Positions 51,258-60,893 of a stretch of DNA of 64,000 bases are shown piece by piece. The position numbers and the translations under genes are program-made. The notes beneath the pieces are model-generated. The model was not told the DNA's origin and did no database searches. It saw nothing but the letters and a program-made list of their open reading frames with translations. The stretch is from contig NZ_JACIJD010000018.1 in the NCBI RefSeq assembly GCF_014199205.1, forward strand, positions 1 to 64,000. Reading direction: 5' to 3'. The DNA comes from Muricoccus pecuniae. GTDB lineage: Bacteria; Pseudomonadota; Alphaproteobacteria; Acetobacterales; Acetobacteraceae. How positions within the stretch are numbered: the first letter of the stretch is position 1; the number at the start of each line of letters is the position of its first letter.

Positions 51258-51868
51258 TCAGGCAGCGTCCTGGGGCGACTCAGCGACGAAGGCGGCCTGG
51301 AACTGCATGACACGCCCGCCGACCTTCCGGACCTGCCCCTTCCTGATCGTCGCCATCACATCGTAGTCCGCCAGTGTTCGATGTGCCGTCCGGAATCTCC
51401 CCAAAGCCGGTCCGTGGTCAGGCCAGCCACCTCATGCGCCGATGGTCCTGCTCCGCGATGTGATTTGGGTATCTCGCCTGCCGAAGTCGTGAGAAGAGCT
51501 ACGGTTGGCCACCTCTCTCCATCTCGGCCACGGCGCGCGGCAGGGCAGGGCGTTATCCACAGTGATCATGCGCGGGCCGTCCGCGTGCGCGTGACGCAAC
51601 ATCACGCGAAACTCGCCGCCCGACCGCCGTGTCACGTCGGACAGGGATGGGGAGGTTGGCCGTCCGACCGCCTGGATGTAGGTCTCGTCCACGCGTGACA
51701 AGCTGTTGCTGGCGCGCAGGTACGGCCAGATCCGCCTCCACATCTCCGGCGCGCAAGCCTCAATCCGCAGAGAGACTGCCGTGTGGTCCACGGCGGCATC
51801 GCGGTCCTGCAACATGAGTTCGAGGTCACCGTCGTCCCGCCATGCCGAACAATGGCCCCGATCATCAT
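51258..51868 (-). pseudogene. Decayed IS6-family transposase (different type from 1233-1949)
   Basis: Pieces in three frames match IS6-type transposases. Frame A: LQDRDAAVDHTAVSLRIEAC, APEMWRRIWPYLRASNS and RVDETYIQAVGR (first catalytic Asp), then PRMITVDNALP (second Asp). A second frame carries EQDHRRMRWLA (the conserved E region). A third gives ALGRFRTAHRTLADYDVMAT and IRKGQV, ending in a stop at 51258. The sequence is shortened and carries several frameshifts, so it cannot transpose. Confidence 0.85.
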
Positions 51869-51982
51869 GAGGTGCAGAAGCCGAAGCAGAACTCTAGAAG
51901 CCCTGGCGCTGGTGAAACGGCACTGCTCGGACCGCTCCTCGCCCTTTTTCGTGGCGGGATAAAAAGCGGCTCAGCTTTCTTT

Positions 51983-52861
51983 TCACCGCCCCCGCGCACG
52001 GGGATCCAGCGCATCGCGCAGACCATCGCCCAACAGGTTGAAGGCGAGGACGACGAGGAATATCGCGAGGCCGGGATAGATCGCCATCCACGGCGCTTGA
52101 GTGAGGAAGCGCTGCGCCGCGTTCAGCATGGAGCCCCAGGAGGGATTAGGCGGCTGCTGGCCGAGGCCCAGAAAGGAGAGCGAAGCCTCAGCGATAATGG
52201 CCTCGGCAATGGAGAGCGTGGCCTGCACCAGCAATGGCGGGACGATGTTGGGCAAGACGTGCAGCAGGGCGATGCGCCAGGGTGGGTTGCCGAGGGAGCG
52301 CGCAGCCTCCACCCATTCGGTCGTCTTCGCCTCCATCGCCATGCCGCGCGCGAGCCGCACGAAGATCGGACTGGCCGAGATGGCGATGGCGAGCATCGCG
52401 TTCTCCAGCGCGGGCCCCAGGAAAGCGGCCAGGGCGATGGCAAGGATGAGAAAGGGCACGGAGAGCATCGCGTCCGTGATGCGGGAGATGATCGTGTCCA
52501 CCCATCCGCCCGCGAGGCCTGCGAGCAGGCCGAAGGGCACGCCAAGCAGGAGCGCGGCGGTGACGGAGAGGGCACCAGCCATCAGCGAGGCCCGTGCGCC
52601 CCAGATCACGCGGGAGAAGACATCCCGGCCATTCTCGTCCGTGCCGAACCAGTAGAGTTCGGAGGGCGGGCGGCGAATGCGGGACCAGGAGGTGGCGATC
52701 GGGTCATATGGCGCGATCAGCGGCGCCAGCACGGCCGCCAGGACAAAAAGCAGCACGACGGCCAGTCCCAGAACCGCCAAACGGTGCTTCAGGAAGCGCT
52801 GCAACGCGCGCCGCCCCGGGCTGCCCGCGCGCGGGACGGCGGAGGCCGTGGTCGCGCTCAT
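51983..52861 (-). CDS. Dipeptide/nickel-type ABC permease, DppC
   Basis: A 292-residue permease with a short N-terminal cytoplasmic tail, about six helices, the FGTDENGRDVFSRVIWGARA motif in the first loop and the EAA loop EAARSLGNPPWRIALLHVLP (about residues 190-210). LSFLGLGQQPPNPSWGSMLN near the C-terminus is diagnostic. It overlaps DppB by 4 bp and is last in the operon. Confidence 0.92.
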   Translation of the reverse strand: MSATTASAVPRAGSPGRRALQRFLKHRLAVLGLAVVLLFVLAAVLAPLIAPYDPIATSWSRIRRPPSELYWFGTDENGRDVFSRVIWGARASLMAGALSVTAALLLGVPFGLLAGLAGGWVDTIISRITDAMLSVPFLILAIALAAFLGPALENAMLAIAISASPIFVRLARGMAMEAKTTEWVEAARSLGNPPWRIALLHVLPNIVPPLLVQATLSIAEAIIAEASLSFLGLGQQPPNPSWGSMLNAAQRFLTQAPWMAIYPGLAIFLVVLAFNLLGDGLRDALDPRARGR

Positions 52862-53805
52862 GCCGCGCGCAGCCGCGGGTTGATAGCCATGTAGAGGATA
52901 TCCCCGATAAGGGAGAGGGTGACGAAGATCAGCGCCGTCACCACCACCACGCCCTGTACCACGGGATAGTCGCGGTTGAAGACGGCATCCACGATAAGCT
53001 TGCCGAAGCCTGGGATGGAGAAGATCTGCTCCGTCAGCACCGCGCCCGCCAGTAGCCGGCCCAGCTCGATGGTACCGAGGGTGACGACGGGGACGAGCGC
53101 GTTGCGCAGAGCGTGCCGGGTCACCACGACGCGCTCCGGCAGGCCCTTGGCGCGGGCGGTGCGGACATAGTCCTGCTCCAGCGCCCCGATCATCGCGGCG
53201 CGGGTGTGCCGCATGAAGACGCCGGCGATCGAACCGCCCAGCACGAAAGCCGGCATGATGGTGGTGGCGAGGGACTGCCTCCAGTCCTCCGTCAGCGGCA
53301 CGTAGCCGGAGGGCGGAAGCCAGCCGAGCTGAACGCTGAACAGCAGGATGAACATGATCCCCATCCAGAAGTTCGGGGTGGAGATCCCGGCCAGCGCGAT
53401 CGCGTTCGCCGCCCAGTCCGCTGGGCGATCGCGATAAGCAGCGGAGACGATCCCCGCGGGCACGCCGATCGCGACCGCGATGGCGAAGGCCATGAGGCCG
53501 AGCTGGAGGGTCACAGGCAGCTTCTCCAGGATGAGCGATCCCACGGGCTGGCGGATGCGCCAGGAGAAGCCGAGGTCTCCGTGCAGCAGGCGCCAGAGCC
53601 AAGCGAGGTATTGCTCCCAGATCGGCCGGTCGAGCATCAGCTCCGCCCGGATCTCCGCCAGCACCTGCGGGTCTCCCCGCTCCTCCCCGGCCATGATGAT
53701 GGCGGGATCGCCTGGCATGAGTTGCTGCAAGGCGAATATCAGGATGGAGAGGATCAGCAGGGTAGGGATGATCTGCCCCAGCCTGCGCAACAGCCAGCCC
53801 CACAT
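52858..53805 (-). CDS. Dipeptide/nickel-type ABC permease, DppB
   Basis: A 315-residue permease. It starts WGWLLRRLGQIIPTLLILSI and has PGDPA early, DLGFSWRIRQPVGSLILEKL in the first loop, and DYVRTARAKGLPERVVVTRH as EAA region. About six membrane helices. The start is 4 bp after the binding-protein stop. Confidence 0.92.
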   Translation of the reverse strand: MWGWLLRRLGQIIPTLLILSILIFALQQLMPGDPAIIMAGEERGDPQVLAEIRAELMLDRPIWEQYLAWLWRLLHGDLGFSWRIRQPVGSLILEKLPVTLQLGLMAFAIAVAIGVPAGIVSAAYRDRPADWAANAIALAGISTPNFWMGIMFILLFSVQLGWLPPSGYVPLTEDWRQSLATTIMPAFVLGGSIAGVFMRHTRAAMIGALEQDYVRTARAKGLPERVVVTRHALRNALVPVVTLGTIELGRLLAGAVLTEQIFSIPGFGKLIVDAVFNRDYPVVQGVVVVTALIFVTLSLIGDILYMAINPRLRAA

Positions 53806-53809
53806 CCGA

Positions 53810-55327
53810 TCAGCGCAGCCGCATGCCCTGAAGGCGGATCAGCCCGTCTGGCAACAGGCTGAAGCCCTGCAGGCGCGTGGTGTGGGCGACGAGTATCTTC
53901 GGGTGCCACAGGAACGCGCGCGCGCGGTCCTGTGTGAGCGCGATGCGGAAGGCCTGGGCGTAGAGGGCGGTCCGCTCGGCGGGGCCACTCTCCGCCCGCG
54001 TCCCGTCCAGCAGCCCGTCCACCTCGGGGTTGGAATACTTCCCGTCGTTCTGTGCGCCGCGGCTGTGCATGAAGGTCCAGACATTGCCGTCCGGGTCGGG
54101 GCGGCCGGACCAACCGCTGAGATAGGCCTGGAAGTCGCCGCGCACGCCGGCCTGGAGGGCGGAGGCGAACTCCGTGGCCACGATCCGCAGCTCGAACCCG
54201 GCCTCGGCCACCATGGACTGCATGACTTCAGCCACTTGGCGCAGCTCGGGGGAGTTGGCGACCATGAGGTCAACCGGCACGGGCGTGCGGACCCCGGCCT
54301 CGCGCAGCAGGGCCTTGGCGCGGTCCAGGTTGCGCGCCGTCACCCGGAGGTCGCGCACATGCATCGGCGATGCGGGCGGGATGGGTTGGGAGGAGGGGGT
54401 GTGAAGCCCCTCGTAGGCCACCTGGATCAGCGCCTCGCGGTCGATCGAGAGATCGAAGGCCTCGCGCACGCGCCGGTCCTGCCCGATGGGGGTCTGCGCG
54501 CGGACGCCGTTGCCGATGTTGAAGATGACGCTCCAGTAGCCCAGCCCGTCCACGGTGGAGAGAGCCAGGCGCCGGTCGCGCCGGATGGAGGGAACGTCGC
54601 TCGGGCTGGTGACCTCGATCAGTTCCAGCGTGCCGGATTGCAGGTTGGCGAGCCGCGCCGTGCTGTCCGTGATGGGCTGGAAGGTGACGCGGCTGAAGTG
54701 GATGTTGGCCGCGTTCCAGTAGTTCGCGAAGCGCTCTAGCACGATGCGGTCCTGCGCCACCCGCTCCACGAAGCGGAAGGGGCCGGCGCAGACAGGCTTC
54801 GCGCCGAAATCGCGCCCCGCCGCCTCGGCCGCCTTGGGGCTGACGACCATTCCCGCACGGTCCGTCAGCTGGCTGAGAAAGGGCGAGGAGGGCTGCTTCA
54901 GCCGCAGGCGTACCGTCAATGGGTCCACCACCTCCGCGGAATCGAGGTCTGTGATCTCGCCGCGGCGGAAGCTGCCCTGCATGGTCAAGTGGCGCATCAA
55001 GGAGTAGCGGACGGCTTCCGCGTCCATTTTCTCCCCGTCATGGAAGGTCACGCCGTCGCGCAACGTGATCAGCAGGGTCTTCGGGTTCTCCCAGCGATAT
55101 CCGGCGGCGAGCTGGGGAACGATCTCCAGCTTGTCGTTGATATCGAAGAGCTTGTCGCAGAGACTGGCGAAGACGATGCGGCCGACGAAGCTGCGCGCCA
55201 GCGTCGGGTCCATGATGTCGGGGTCCTCGCGCAGGCCGATGCGGAGGTTGGGCAGGCTCTGGGCCTCGACTGCGGCCCCGGCGAGGCTAGCCGCGATCGC
55301 GAGCGGCGCGAGGAGGCGGGCGTTCAT
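53810..55327 (-). CDS. Extracellular solute-binding protein family 5 (DppA/OppA type), copy A
   Basis: A 505-residue exported binding protein (signal peptide ends near AVEAQS). Family blocks: LRIGLREDPDIMDPTLARSF, LCDKLFDIN, LLITLRDGVTFHDGEKMDAE, GRDFGAKPVCAGPFRFVERV and FDLSIDREALIQVAYEGLH. It binds peptides or other mid-size solutes. It overlaps the OppF-type ATPase stop by 4 bp and lies within the transporter operon, so it is probably the main receptor. Confidence 0.9.
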   Translation of the reverse strand: MNARLLAPLAIAASLAGAAVEAQSLPNLRIGLREDPDIMDPTLARSFVGRIVFASLCDKLFDINDKLEIVPQLAAGYRWENPKTLLITLRDGVTFHDGEKMDAEAVRYSLMRHLTMQGSFRRGEITDLDSAEVVDPLTVRLRLKQPSSPFLSQLTDRAGMVVSPKAAEAAGRDFGAKPVCAGPFRFVERVAQDRIVLERFANYWNAANIHFSRVTFQPITDSTARLANLQSGTLELIEVTSPSDVPSIRRDRRLALSTVDGLGYWSVIFNIGNGVRAQTPIGQDRRVREAFDLSIDREALIQVAYEGLHTPSSQPIPPASPMHVRDLRVTARNLDRAKALLREAGVRTPVPVDLMVANSPELRQVAEVMQSMVAEAGFELRIVATEFASALQAGVRGDFQAYLSGWSGRPDPDGNVWTFMHSRGAQNDGKYSNPEVDGLLDGTRAESGPAERTALYAQAFRIALTQDRARAFLWHPKILVAHTTRLQGFSLLPDGLIRLQGMRLR

Positions 55328-56391
55328 GCGGCGGTTCCGTTTTCGGGCTTGGGGGCGAAGAAGGCTTGCAGCCGGGCCAGTCTATCGCCATCCGCCACAT
55401 GTCCTGCGGCGGGACGCAGGGGCGGCAGCGTGTCCCGGAAGTGGCAAGCGGAGCGATGGGCGGGCGTGGCCGCCGTGTCGCCGGCGGCCAGCGGTGGATC
55501 CACCTGCCGGCAGATCTCCTGCACGTGGGGGCAGCGTGTGTGGAAGCGGCAGGCCTGTGGAGGGGAGATCGGGCTGGGCAGGTCCCCCTGCAGCGGCGCT
55601 CCCCTCGCTCCGCCGCCGGGCACGGAGGCCAGTAGCGCGCGCGTGTAGGGGTGGCGCGGCACGGCAAAGACCTCTCCCGCCGGCCCCTCTTCCACGATGC
55701 GGCCGAGATACATCACCACCACACGGTCGGCGACGTGGCGCACCACGGCCAAATCGTGGCTGATGAGGACAAAGGCGAGGCGGAACTCGCGGATCAGGTC
55801 TTGGAGAAGGTTGATGACCTGGGCCTGCACGGAGACGTCCAGCGCGCTGACCGGCTCGTCCCCCACGATCAGCCGCGGGCCGCTGGCCAGCGCCCGGGCG
55901 ATGGCGATGCGCTGGCGCTGCCCGCCGGAGAATTCGTGGGGCCAGCGATCCACATGCTCCGGCCGCAACCCGACCCGCGCCAGTAGCTCCTGCACCCGCG
56001 CCCGCTCCCCCGCGCGGGGCACGAGGCGGTGCAGGCGTAGCGGCTCGGCCACGGCCTGCCCCACGGTCATGCGCGGGTCGAGGCTGGCATAGGGATCCTG
56101 GAAGATCATCTGCATGAAGCGCCGCTGCCGCCGCAGCGCGTCGGGGACCATGCCGCGCAGATCCTGCCCGGCGAAGCGGACCGCGCCGGCATCCGGTTCC
56201 TCCAGCCACAAGGCCAATCGGCCGAGGGTGGACTTGCCGCAGCCGCTCTCCCCGACCACGGCCAGCACCTCGCCTTCGGCGATGGAGAGGGAGACGCCGT
56301 CCACCGCGCGCACGGCCCCGCGCCGGCGGCCGAGAGCGTCACGTACGGGGAAGTGGCGGACGACGCCCTCCAGCTCCAGCAGCGCGCTCAC
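55324..56391 (-). CDS. Oligopeptide ABC importer ATPase, OppF/DppF type
   Basis: A 355-residue ATPase. Walker A VGESGCGKSTLGRLAL, Q-loop MIFQDPYASLDPRMT, signature EFSGGQRQRIAIARAL, Walker B LIVGDEPVSALDVS, H-loop LISHDLAVVRH. The C-terminal oligopeptide-transport motif HPYTRALLASVP and a cysteine cluster (CRFHTRCPHVQEICR) bind an iron-sulfur cluster in relatives. GTG start overlaps OppD stop by 4 bp. Confidence 0.93.
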   Translation of the reverse strand: MSALLELEGVVRHFPVRDALGRRRGAVRAVDGVSLSIAEGEVLAVVGESGCGKSTLGRLALWLEEPDAGAVRFAGQDLRGMVPDALRRQRRFMQMIFQDPYASLDPRMTVGQAVAEPLRLHRLVPRAGERARVQELLARVGLRPEHVDRWPHEFSGGQRQRIAIARALASGPRLIVGDEPVSALDVSVQAQVINLLQDLIREFRLAFVLISHDLAVVRHVADRVVVMYLGRIVEEGPAGEVFAVPRHPYTRALLASVPGGGARGAPLQGDLPSPISPPQACRFHTRCPHVQEICRQVDPPLAAGDTAATPAHRSACHFRDTLPPLRPAAGHVADGDRLARLQAFFAPKPENGTAA

Positions 56392-57374
56392 GCCGCCTCC
56401 AGGATTTGTTCGAGCGGGGCGCGATGGCAAGCGGCGCGGTGCCCGGCACCGACATCGTATAGTGGCGGCTTGGTGTCGCAAATCGCGATACGGAAGGGGC
56501 AGCGCGTTTTGAAGCGGCAGCCCTCCGGCGGGTCCGCCAGGTCGGGAACCGTGCCCTCCACCGTCGCCAGCCGGGTGCCGCGCGGCCCGTCCAACCTCGG
56601 CGCGGCGCCCAGCAGGCCGACGGTGTAGGGGTGCTGCGGCGTGGAGAGGACGCGGGCGACCGGTCCCCTCTCGGCTACCCGGCCGGCATACATCACCACC
56701 ACCTCGTCCGCATGGTCCGCCACGATGCCGAGATCGTGGGTGATGAGGAGCACGGCGGTGCCCGTGCCGCCCCGAAGCTCGTCCAGCAGGGAGAGAATTT
56801 GGGCCTGCACCGTCACATCCAGGGCAGTCGTCGGTTCGTCCGCGATCAGCACGCGGGGGCGGCAGGCGAGGGCCATGGCGATCATCACACGCTGCCGCAT
56901 CCCTCCGGAGAGCTGGTGCGGGTACTGCCGCGCACGGCGCGCCGCCTCGGGGATGCGAACCGCCTCCAGCATCGCCACTGCGGCCCGCATCGCGGTGCCG
57001 CGGTCTAGCCCCTGATGCAGGCGCAGGGCCTCGGCCACCTGATCCCCGGCGGTGAAGGCTGGGTTCAGGCTGGTCATCGGCTCCTGGAAGATCATCGCCA
57101 GCTCGGCGCCGCGCAACTTCCGCCGCTCCTCCGGCGGCAGTTCCGCGATCTCGCGCCCCTCCAGCCCGATGGTGCCCGTGACCGCCGCGCTTGGCGGCAG
57201 CAGCCCCATTACGGCGAGCGAGGCGACGGACTTCCCGCAGCCGCTCTCCCCCACCAGCGCCACGGTGCGCCCGGTGGGCAACCCGAAGGAGATGCCGTCC
57301 AGCACCCGGAGCGGCCCGCGCTCCGTCGCGAAGGTGACGGTGAGGTCAAGGACCTCCAGCGTAGTCCCGCTCAT
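56388..57374 (-). CDS. Oligopeptide ABC importer ATPase, OppD/DppD type
   Basis: A 328-residue ATPase. Walker A VGESGCGKSVASLAVM, Q-loop MIFQEPMTSLNPAFT, signature QLSGGMRQRVMIAMAL, Walker B LIADEPTTALDVTVQ, H-loop LITHDLGIVADHA. HPYTVGLLGAAP and CRFKTRCPFRIAICD are the C-terminal family motifs. GGAGG precedes the ATG by 10 bp. It is the partner of the OppF-type ATPase. Confidence 0.93.
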   Translation of the reverse strand: MSGTTLEVLDLTVTFATERGPLRVLDGISFGLPTGRTVALVGESGCGKSVASLAVMGLLPPSAAVTGTIGLEGREIAELPPEERRKLRGAELAMIFQEPMTSLNPAFTAGDQVAEALRLHQGLDRGTAMRAAVAMLEAVRIPEAARRARQYPHQLSGGMRQRVMIAMALACRPRVLIADEPTTALDVTVQAQILSLLDELRGGTGTAVLLITHDLGIVADHADEVVVMYAGRVAERGPVARVLSTPQHPYTVGLLGAAPRLDGPRGTRLATVEGTVPDLADPPEGCRFKTRCPFRIAICDTKPPLYDVGAGHRAACHRAPLEQILEAA

Positions 57375-57405
57375 CGGCACTTGGCCTCCGTTCCGCCCCT
57401 GCCCA

Positions 57406-58935
57406 TCATGGCGCAGGCCGCACGTCCTGCAATCGATACAGCCCATCCGCCAGCAGTCGGAAACCCGAGACGCGGCGCGAGACGCCGGCGACATTCCTGG
57501 GCTGCCAGAGATAGATCAGGGGCAGGTCCTCGCTCACCTTTCTCCAGGCGCCCTCGTAAGCCATGCGCCGGGCCGCCATGCCGGCCTCCTCCCGCGCCCG
57601 ATCGAGGGCGCTGTCAACTTCCGCATTGGAGTAGCGCGCCATGTTCAGCGCCGCGCCAGTGTGCAGGAAACTCCAGGAATTGCTGTCCGTGTCCAGCAGG
57701 CCGGACCAGCCGCCCAGGGTCACGACGTAGTCGCCGTTGTTCACGGCGGACAGGGCCGCGCCGAACTCCAGGGCCTTCACCTCCACCTCAAAGCCCGCCT
57801 CGGCCGCCATGGCCTGGATCACCTCGCCGGTCTGCACGCCTTGCGGTGTGTTGTAGACGGTCAGCGCCACGCGGAGCGGCGTGGTCACCCCGGCCTCCCG
57901 CAGCAAGGTCCGCGCTCGCGCCACATCCCGCTGCGGCGGGACAATGGACGGTACATGGAGAGGGCTGGCCGGGGATGTCGGCTGCGCGGCCGGCTCGTAG
58001 AGGCCCGCGAAGACAACCTCGCTCAGCGCCTTCCGATCCAGCGAGAGGGAGAAAGCCTGGCGCACCCGGGCATCGCGCCCCATGGGCCCGCGCGCCTGTG
58101 GGAAGTCGCCAAGATTCACGGTCAGCGCTCCGTAACCAAGGCTTGGCACCGAGACGAGGGACAGCCGGCGGTCCTTTGCCACGGCTTCCGCATCCAGCGG
58201 CGCCACCTCGGCCACGTCAAGCGTGCCGGACTGCAGATTGGCCAGTCGTGCCGTGCTGTTGGGCATGATGCTGTACTGAACGCGACCGTAATGGATGCGC
58301 CCGGCATCCCAGTAGCTTGGGAAGCGCTCCACCACCACTCGATCCTGCGCCACACGCTCCACGAAGCGGAAGGGCCCGGCGCAGACGGGATGTCGACCGA
58401 AGTCGCGCCCCGCCGCCTCGGCCGCGCGCGGTGAGACCAACATGCCTGCACGGTCCGTCAGCACCGCGATGAAAGGCGCGAAGGGGCGGCGCATGAGCAC
58501 GCGCACCGTCAGCGGGTCCATCACCTCGGCCCGCTCCATCGCCCCGATCTCGCTGCGGCGGTAGCTGCCGGAGAGATTGAGGTGACGTTCCAGCGTGTAC
58601 TTCACGGCCTCCGCGTCGAGAGGCGTGCCGTCATGGAAGGTGATGCCCTGCCGCAGCCGGATAATCAGGGTCTTCTCGTCCTGCCACTCATAGCCCGTAG
58701 CGAGGACGGGGACGATGTTCAGCTTCTCGTCGAAGTCAAAGAGCTTGTCGCAAATTGCGGTCATCACGACAGTGCCGACATAAGTGCGCGACAGGGTGGG
58801 ATCGAGGATGTCGGGATCATCGCGCAGGCCGACCCGGAGCGTCTGGGCGTCCGCCGCGCCGAACCCGACCAGCAGAAGCAGTCCAGCCAGAAACATTCGC
58901 GCCGCAAGATGGCGGCACCGTACCCGCTCCATCAT
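57406..58935 (-). CDS. Extracellular solute-binding protein family 5, copy B
   Basis: A 509-residue binding protein close to copy A: LRVGLRDDPDILDPTLSRTY, ICDKLFDFDEKLNIVPVLAT, GRDFGRHPVCAGPFRFVERV and FSLSLDRKALSEVVFAGLY. The signal peptide includes MFLAGLLLLVGFGAADAQT. AAGGGTGAG precedes the paired ATG at 58935. It lies 31 bp upstream of the OppD gene, so it may be the primary receptor for a different ligand than copy A. Confidence 0.9.
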   Translation of the reverse strand: MMERVRCRHLAARMFLAGLLLLVGFGAADAQTLRVGLRDDPDILDPTLSRTYVGTVVMTAICDKLFDFDEKLNIVPVLATGYEWQDEKTLIIRLRQGITFHDGTPLDAEAVKYTLERHLNLSGSYRRSEIGAMERAEVMDPLTVRVLMRRPFAPFIAVLTDRAGMLVSPRAAEAAGRDFGRHPVCAGPFRFVERVAQDRVVVERFPSYWDAGRIHYGRVQYSIMPNSTARLANLQSGTLDVAEVAPLDAEAVAKDRRLSLVSVPSLGYGALTVNLGDFPQARGPMGRDARVRQAFSLSLDRKALSEVVFAGLYEPAAQPTSPASPLHVPSIVPPQRDVARARTLLREAGVTTPLRVALTVYNTPQGVQTGEVIQAMAAEAGFEVEVKALEFGAALSAVNNGDYVVTLGGWSGLLDTDSNSWSFLHTGAALNMARYSNAEVDSALDRAREEAGMAARRMAYEGAWRKVSEDLPLIYLWQPRNVAGVSRRVSGFRLLADGLYRLQDVRPAP

Positions 58936-59271
58936 CTCACCCTTGGTGGTCACTCGGTCTTTCAGACCAGCAATCCTTATGCCATGGGCGGATCTCGGTT
59001 CGGCCATGAAGCATGGCGTCGGTCGCCACCCTCGGTCCGTCCGCCGCATCGCCCGAGGAGATCGCGATCAGCCCATCGGGGCGCCTTGCTTCAGGTACGA
59101 AGCACCGGGTGGGTTGCGCCTATCTCGCGACGCAGGGCAGCATCAGGCCCGGGATGCCTGAGAGACCGGCCGCCGATACTGGGCGTGGCATCCGGCCCGG
59201 GGTGGTGTGCAGATGTATGTTGGGTGCGGCATCCTACGCGGGATGGTTGACAGCGCCCACCAAGGTTCCAG
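58936..59271. other. Gene-free stretch between binding-protein genes B and C
   Basis: 336 bp without a credible gene; it should hold the promoter of the leftward OppD-containing operon. No clear operator, hairpin or promoter hexamers were found by eye. Confidence 0.5.
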
Positions 59272-60795
59272 TTAGGGCCGTAGCCGTAAGCCTTGCATAC
59301 GGATCAGCCCGTCGGCATTCGGCACGAAGTTCTCAACTCGGTCGCTCAGCCCCCACAGCCAAGTGTAGTGATACAAGATTACATGAGGCACATCGGTGTG
59401 GTAGAGGTTCACGACCTGTCGATAGAGTGGGAGCCGGATCGCCGGGTCGGCCACGCCGCGTGCCTCGGTCAGCAGGGCTTCCATCCGAGGATTGCAGTAA
59501 CGGCCGAAGTTGAATGGACCGTTGCAGGCGAACCAGATCGAGAGATTGGCATCCGGGTCGGACCGGCCGCTCCAGGTCAGCAGCGCCGCGTCGAAGTCAC
59601 CCGCCTGGTTCTTCTGATTGCCGGCATTCGATTCCACCTGCTCCAGCTTCACATCGAAGCCGGCCTCCCTTGCCATGGATTGGATGACCTCGCCGATCTG
59701 GGCATCAATCGGGGTATTGGCAATCTGTAGCGTGAAGGCCACGCGTGCCACGCCTGCCTGTCTCAGCAGCGCTCTCGATCCAGCTATATCCGCGCCGCCG
59801 ACGGGATGATCCGGGTTCCAGTAGCGGGTCCGGGGCGACTCGGTCTGGTTGCTGGGCACGAAGAGGCCGTTGAAGACAACCTGATTGATCGCCTCGCGGT
59901 CGATGGCCTTTTCGAAAGCCCGCCGCAGCCGGGGATCACGCCCCAAGGGCGTGTCCGCGCGTGGCCCATGCGCGACGTTGAACTGCAAGGTGCGGTAAGC
60001 GGCGGCCACATGCCGCGCGAGCCGCAGCCGGCGGTTGGATTGGAGGTCCGGCACGTCGGTCGGGGCAACCTGGTCGATGATTTGCAACTGCCCGGAGCGG
60101 AGATTGAGCAGTCGCACCGTGCTGTCGGTAATTGGGCGATAGACTATCCTATCGAGCATGATGGCGGAGGCATTCCAGTAGCCGCCGAAGCGGTCAACGA
60201 CGATCCGGTCCTGCGCCACCCGCTCGGTAAAGGTAAAAGGGCCGGCGCAGACGGGATGCTGCCCGATGCCATCGCCGCGTTGCTGGATGGCGGCCGGCGA
60301 GAGCATCATGCCCGAGCGATCGGCCAGCACGGCCAGCAGCGGTGCGGAAGGGACGGAGAGGCGCAGGCGCACCGTGCGCGGATCCAGTACCTCTACGGAC
60401 TCCAGCGCGGCGAGTTCGGCCCGCCGCAGGCTGCGCGGCATGGTCCTGAAACGGTCCAGGTTGATCTTGACTGCCTCGGCGTCGAAGGCAGTGCCGTCAT
60501 GGAACGTCACCCCGTCCCGTAAGTACAGGGTGAGCGCGCGCCGGTCGTCCGACCATTCCCAGCGTGTGGCGAGTTGCGGCACATAGTTCATCTCGGCATC
60601 GGTATCAATCAGTTTGTCGCAGATTGCCGCGAACACGTTGCGGTCGATGAAGTTGCCGCTCTGCGCCGGGTCCAGCGACCCCGGATCGCCCGCCAAGCCG
60701 ATATTCAGCACCGTCGCGCCCTGCGCGCCGGCAACGCCTGAGAGGAGAGCGGTGCCGAAAATAATCGGCCGGACTATGCTCAAGGCGGTTCGCAT
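59272..60795 (-). CDS. Extracellular solute-binding protein family 5, copy C
   Basis: A 507-residue exported protein of the same family but clearly more distant: LNIGLAGDPGSLDPAQSGNF, LYLRDGVTFHDGTAFDAEAV, HPVCAGPFTFTERVAQDRIV and FEKAIDREAINQVVFNGLF. The signal peptide ends near GAQGAT. It has its own upstream region and is separated from the operon by 336 bp, so it may be expressed separately and share the same permeases and ATPases. Confidence 0.9.
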   Translation of the reverse strand: MRTALSIVRPIIFGTALLSGVAGAQGATVLNIGLAGDPGSLDPAQSGNFIDRNVFAAICDKLIDTDAEMNYVPQLATRWEWSDDRRALTLYLRDGVTFHDGTAFDAEAVKINLDRFRTMPRSLRRAELAALESVEVLDPRTVRLRLSVPSAPLLAVLADRSGMMLSPAAIQQRGDGIGQHPVCAGPFTFTERVAQDRIVVDRFGGYWNASAIMLDRIVYRPITDSTVRLLNLRSGQLQIIDQVAPTDVPDLQSNRRLRLARHVAAAYRTLQFNVAHGPRADTPLGRDPRLRRAFEKAIDREAINQVVFNGLFVPSNQTESPRTRYWNPDHPVGGADIAGSRALLRQAGVARVAFTLQIANTPIDAQIGEVIQSMAREAGFDVKLEQVESNAGNQKNQAGDFDAALLTWSGRSDPDANLSIWFACNGPFNFGRYCNPRMEALLTEARGVADPAIRLPLYRQVVNLYHTDVPHVILYHYTWLWGLSDRVENFVPNADGLIRMQGLRLRP

Positions 60796-60893
60796 TGAAG
60801 GCCCTCCTCAGTTCCCACCGGCGCCGCCGGCCGCACGATGGTCACGTAGCACGAGTGGGTTGGCAACACCGGCCGGACGGTTCGGCCAGCGCA

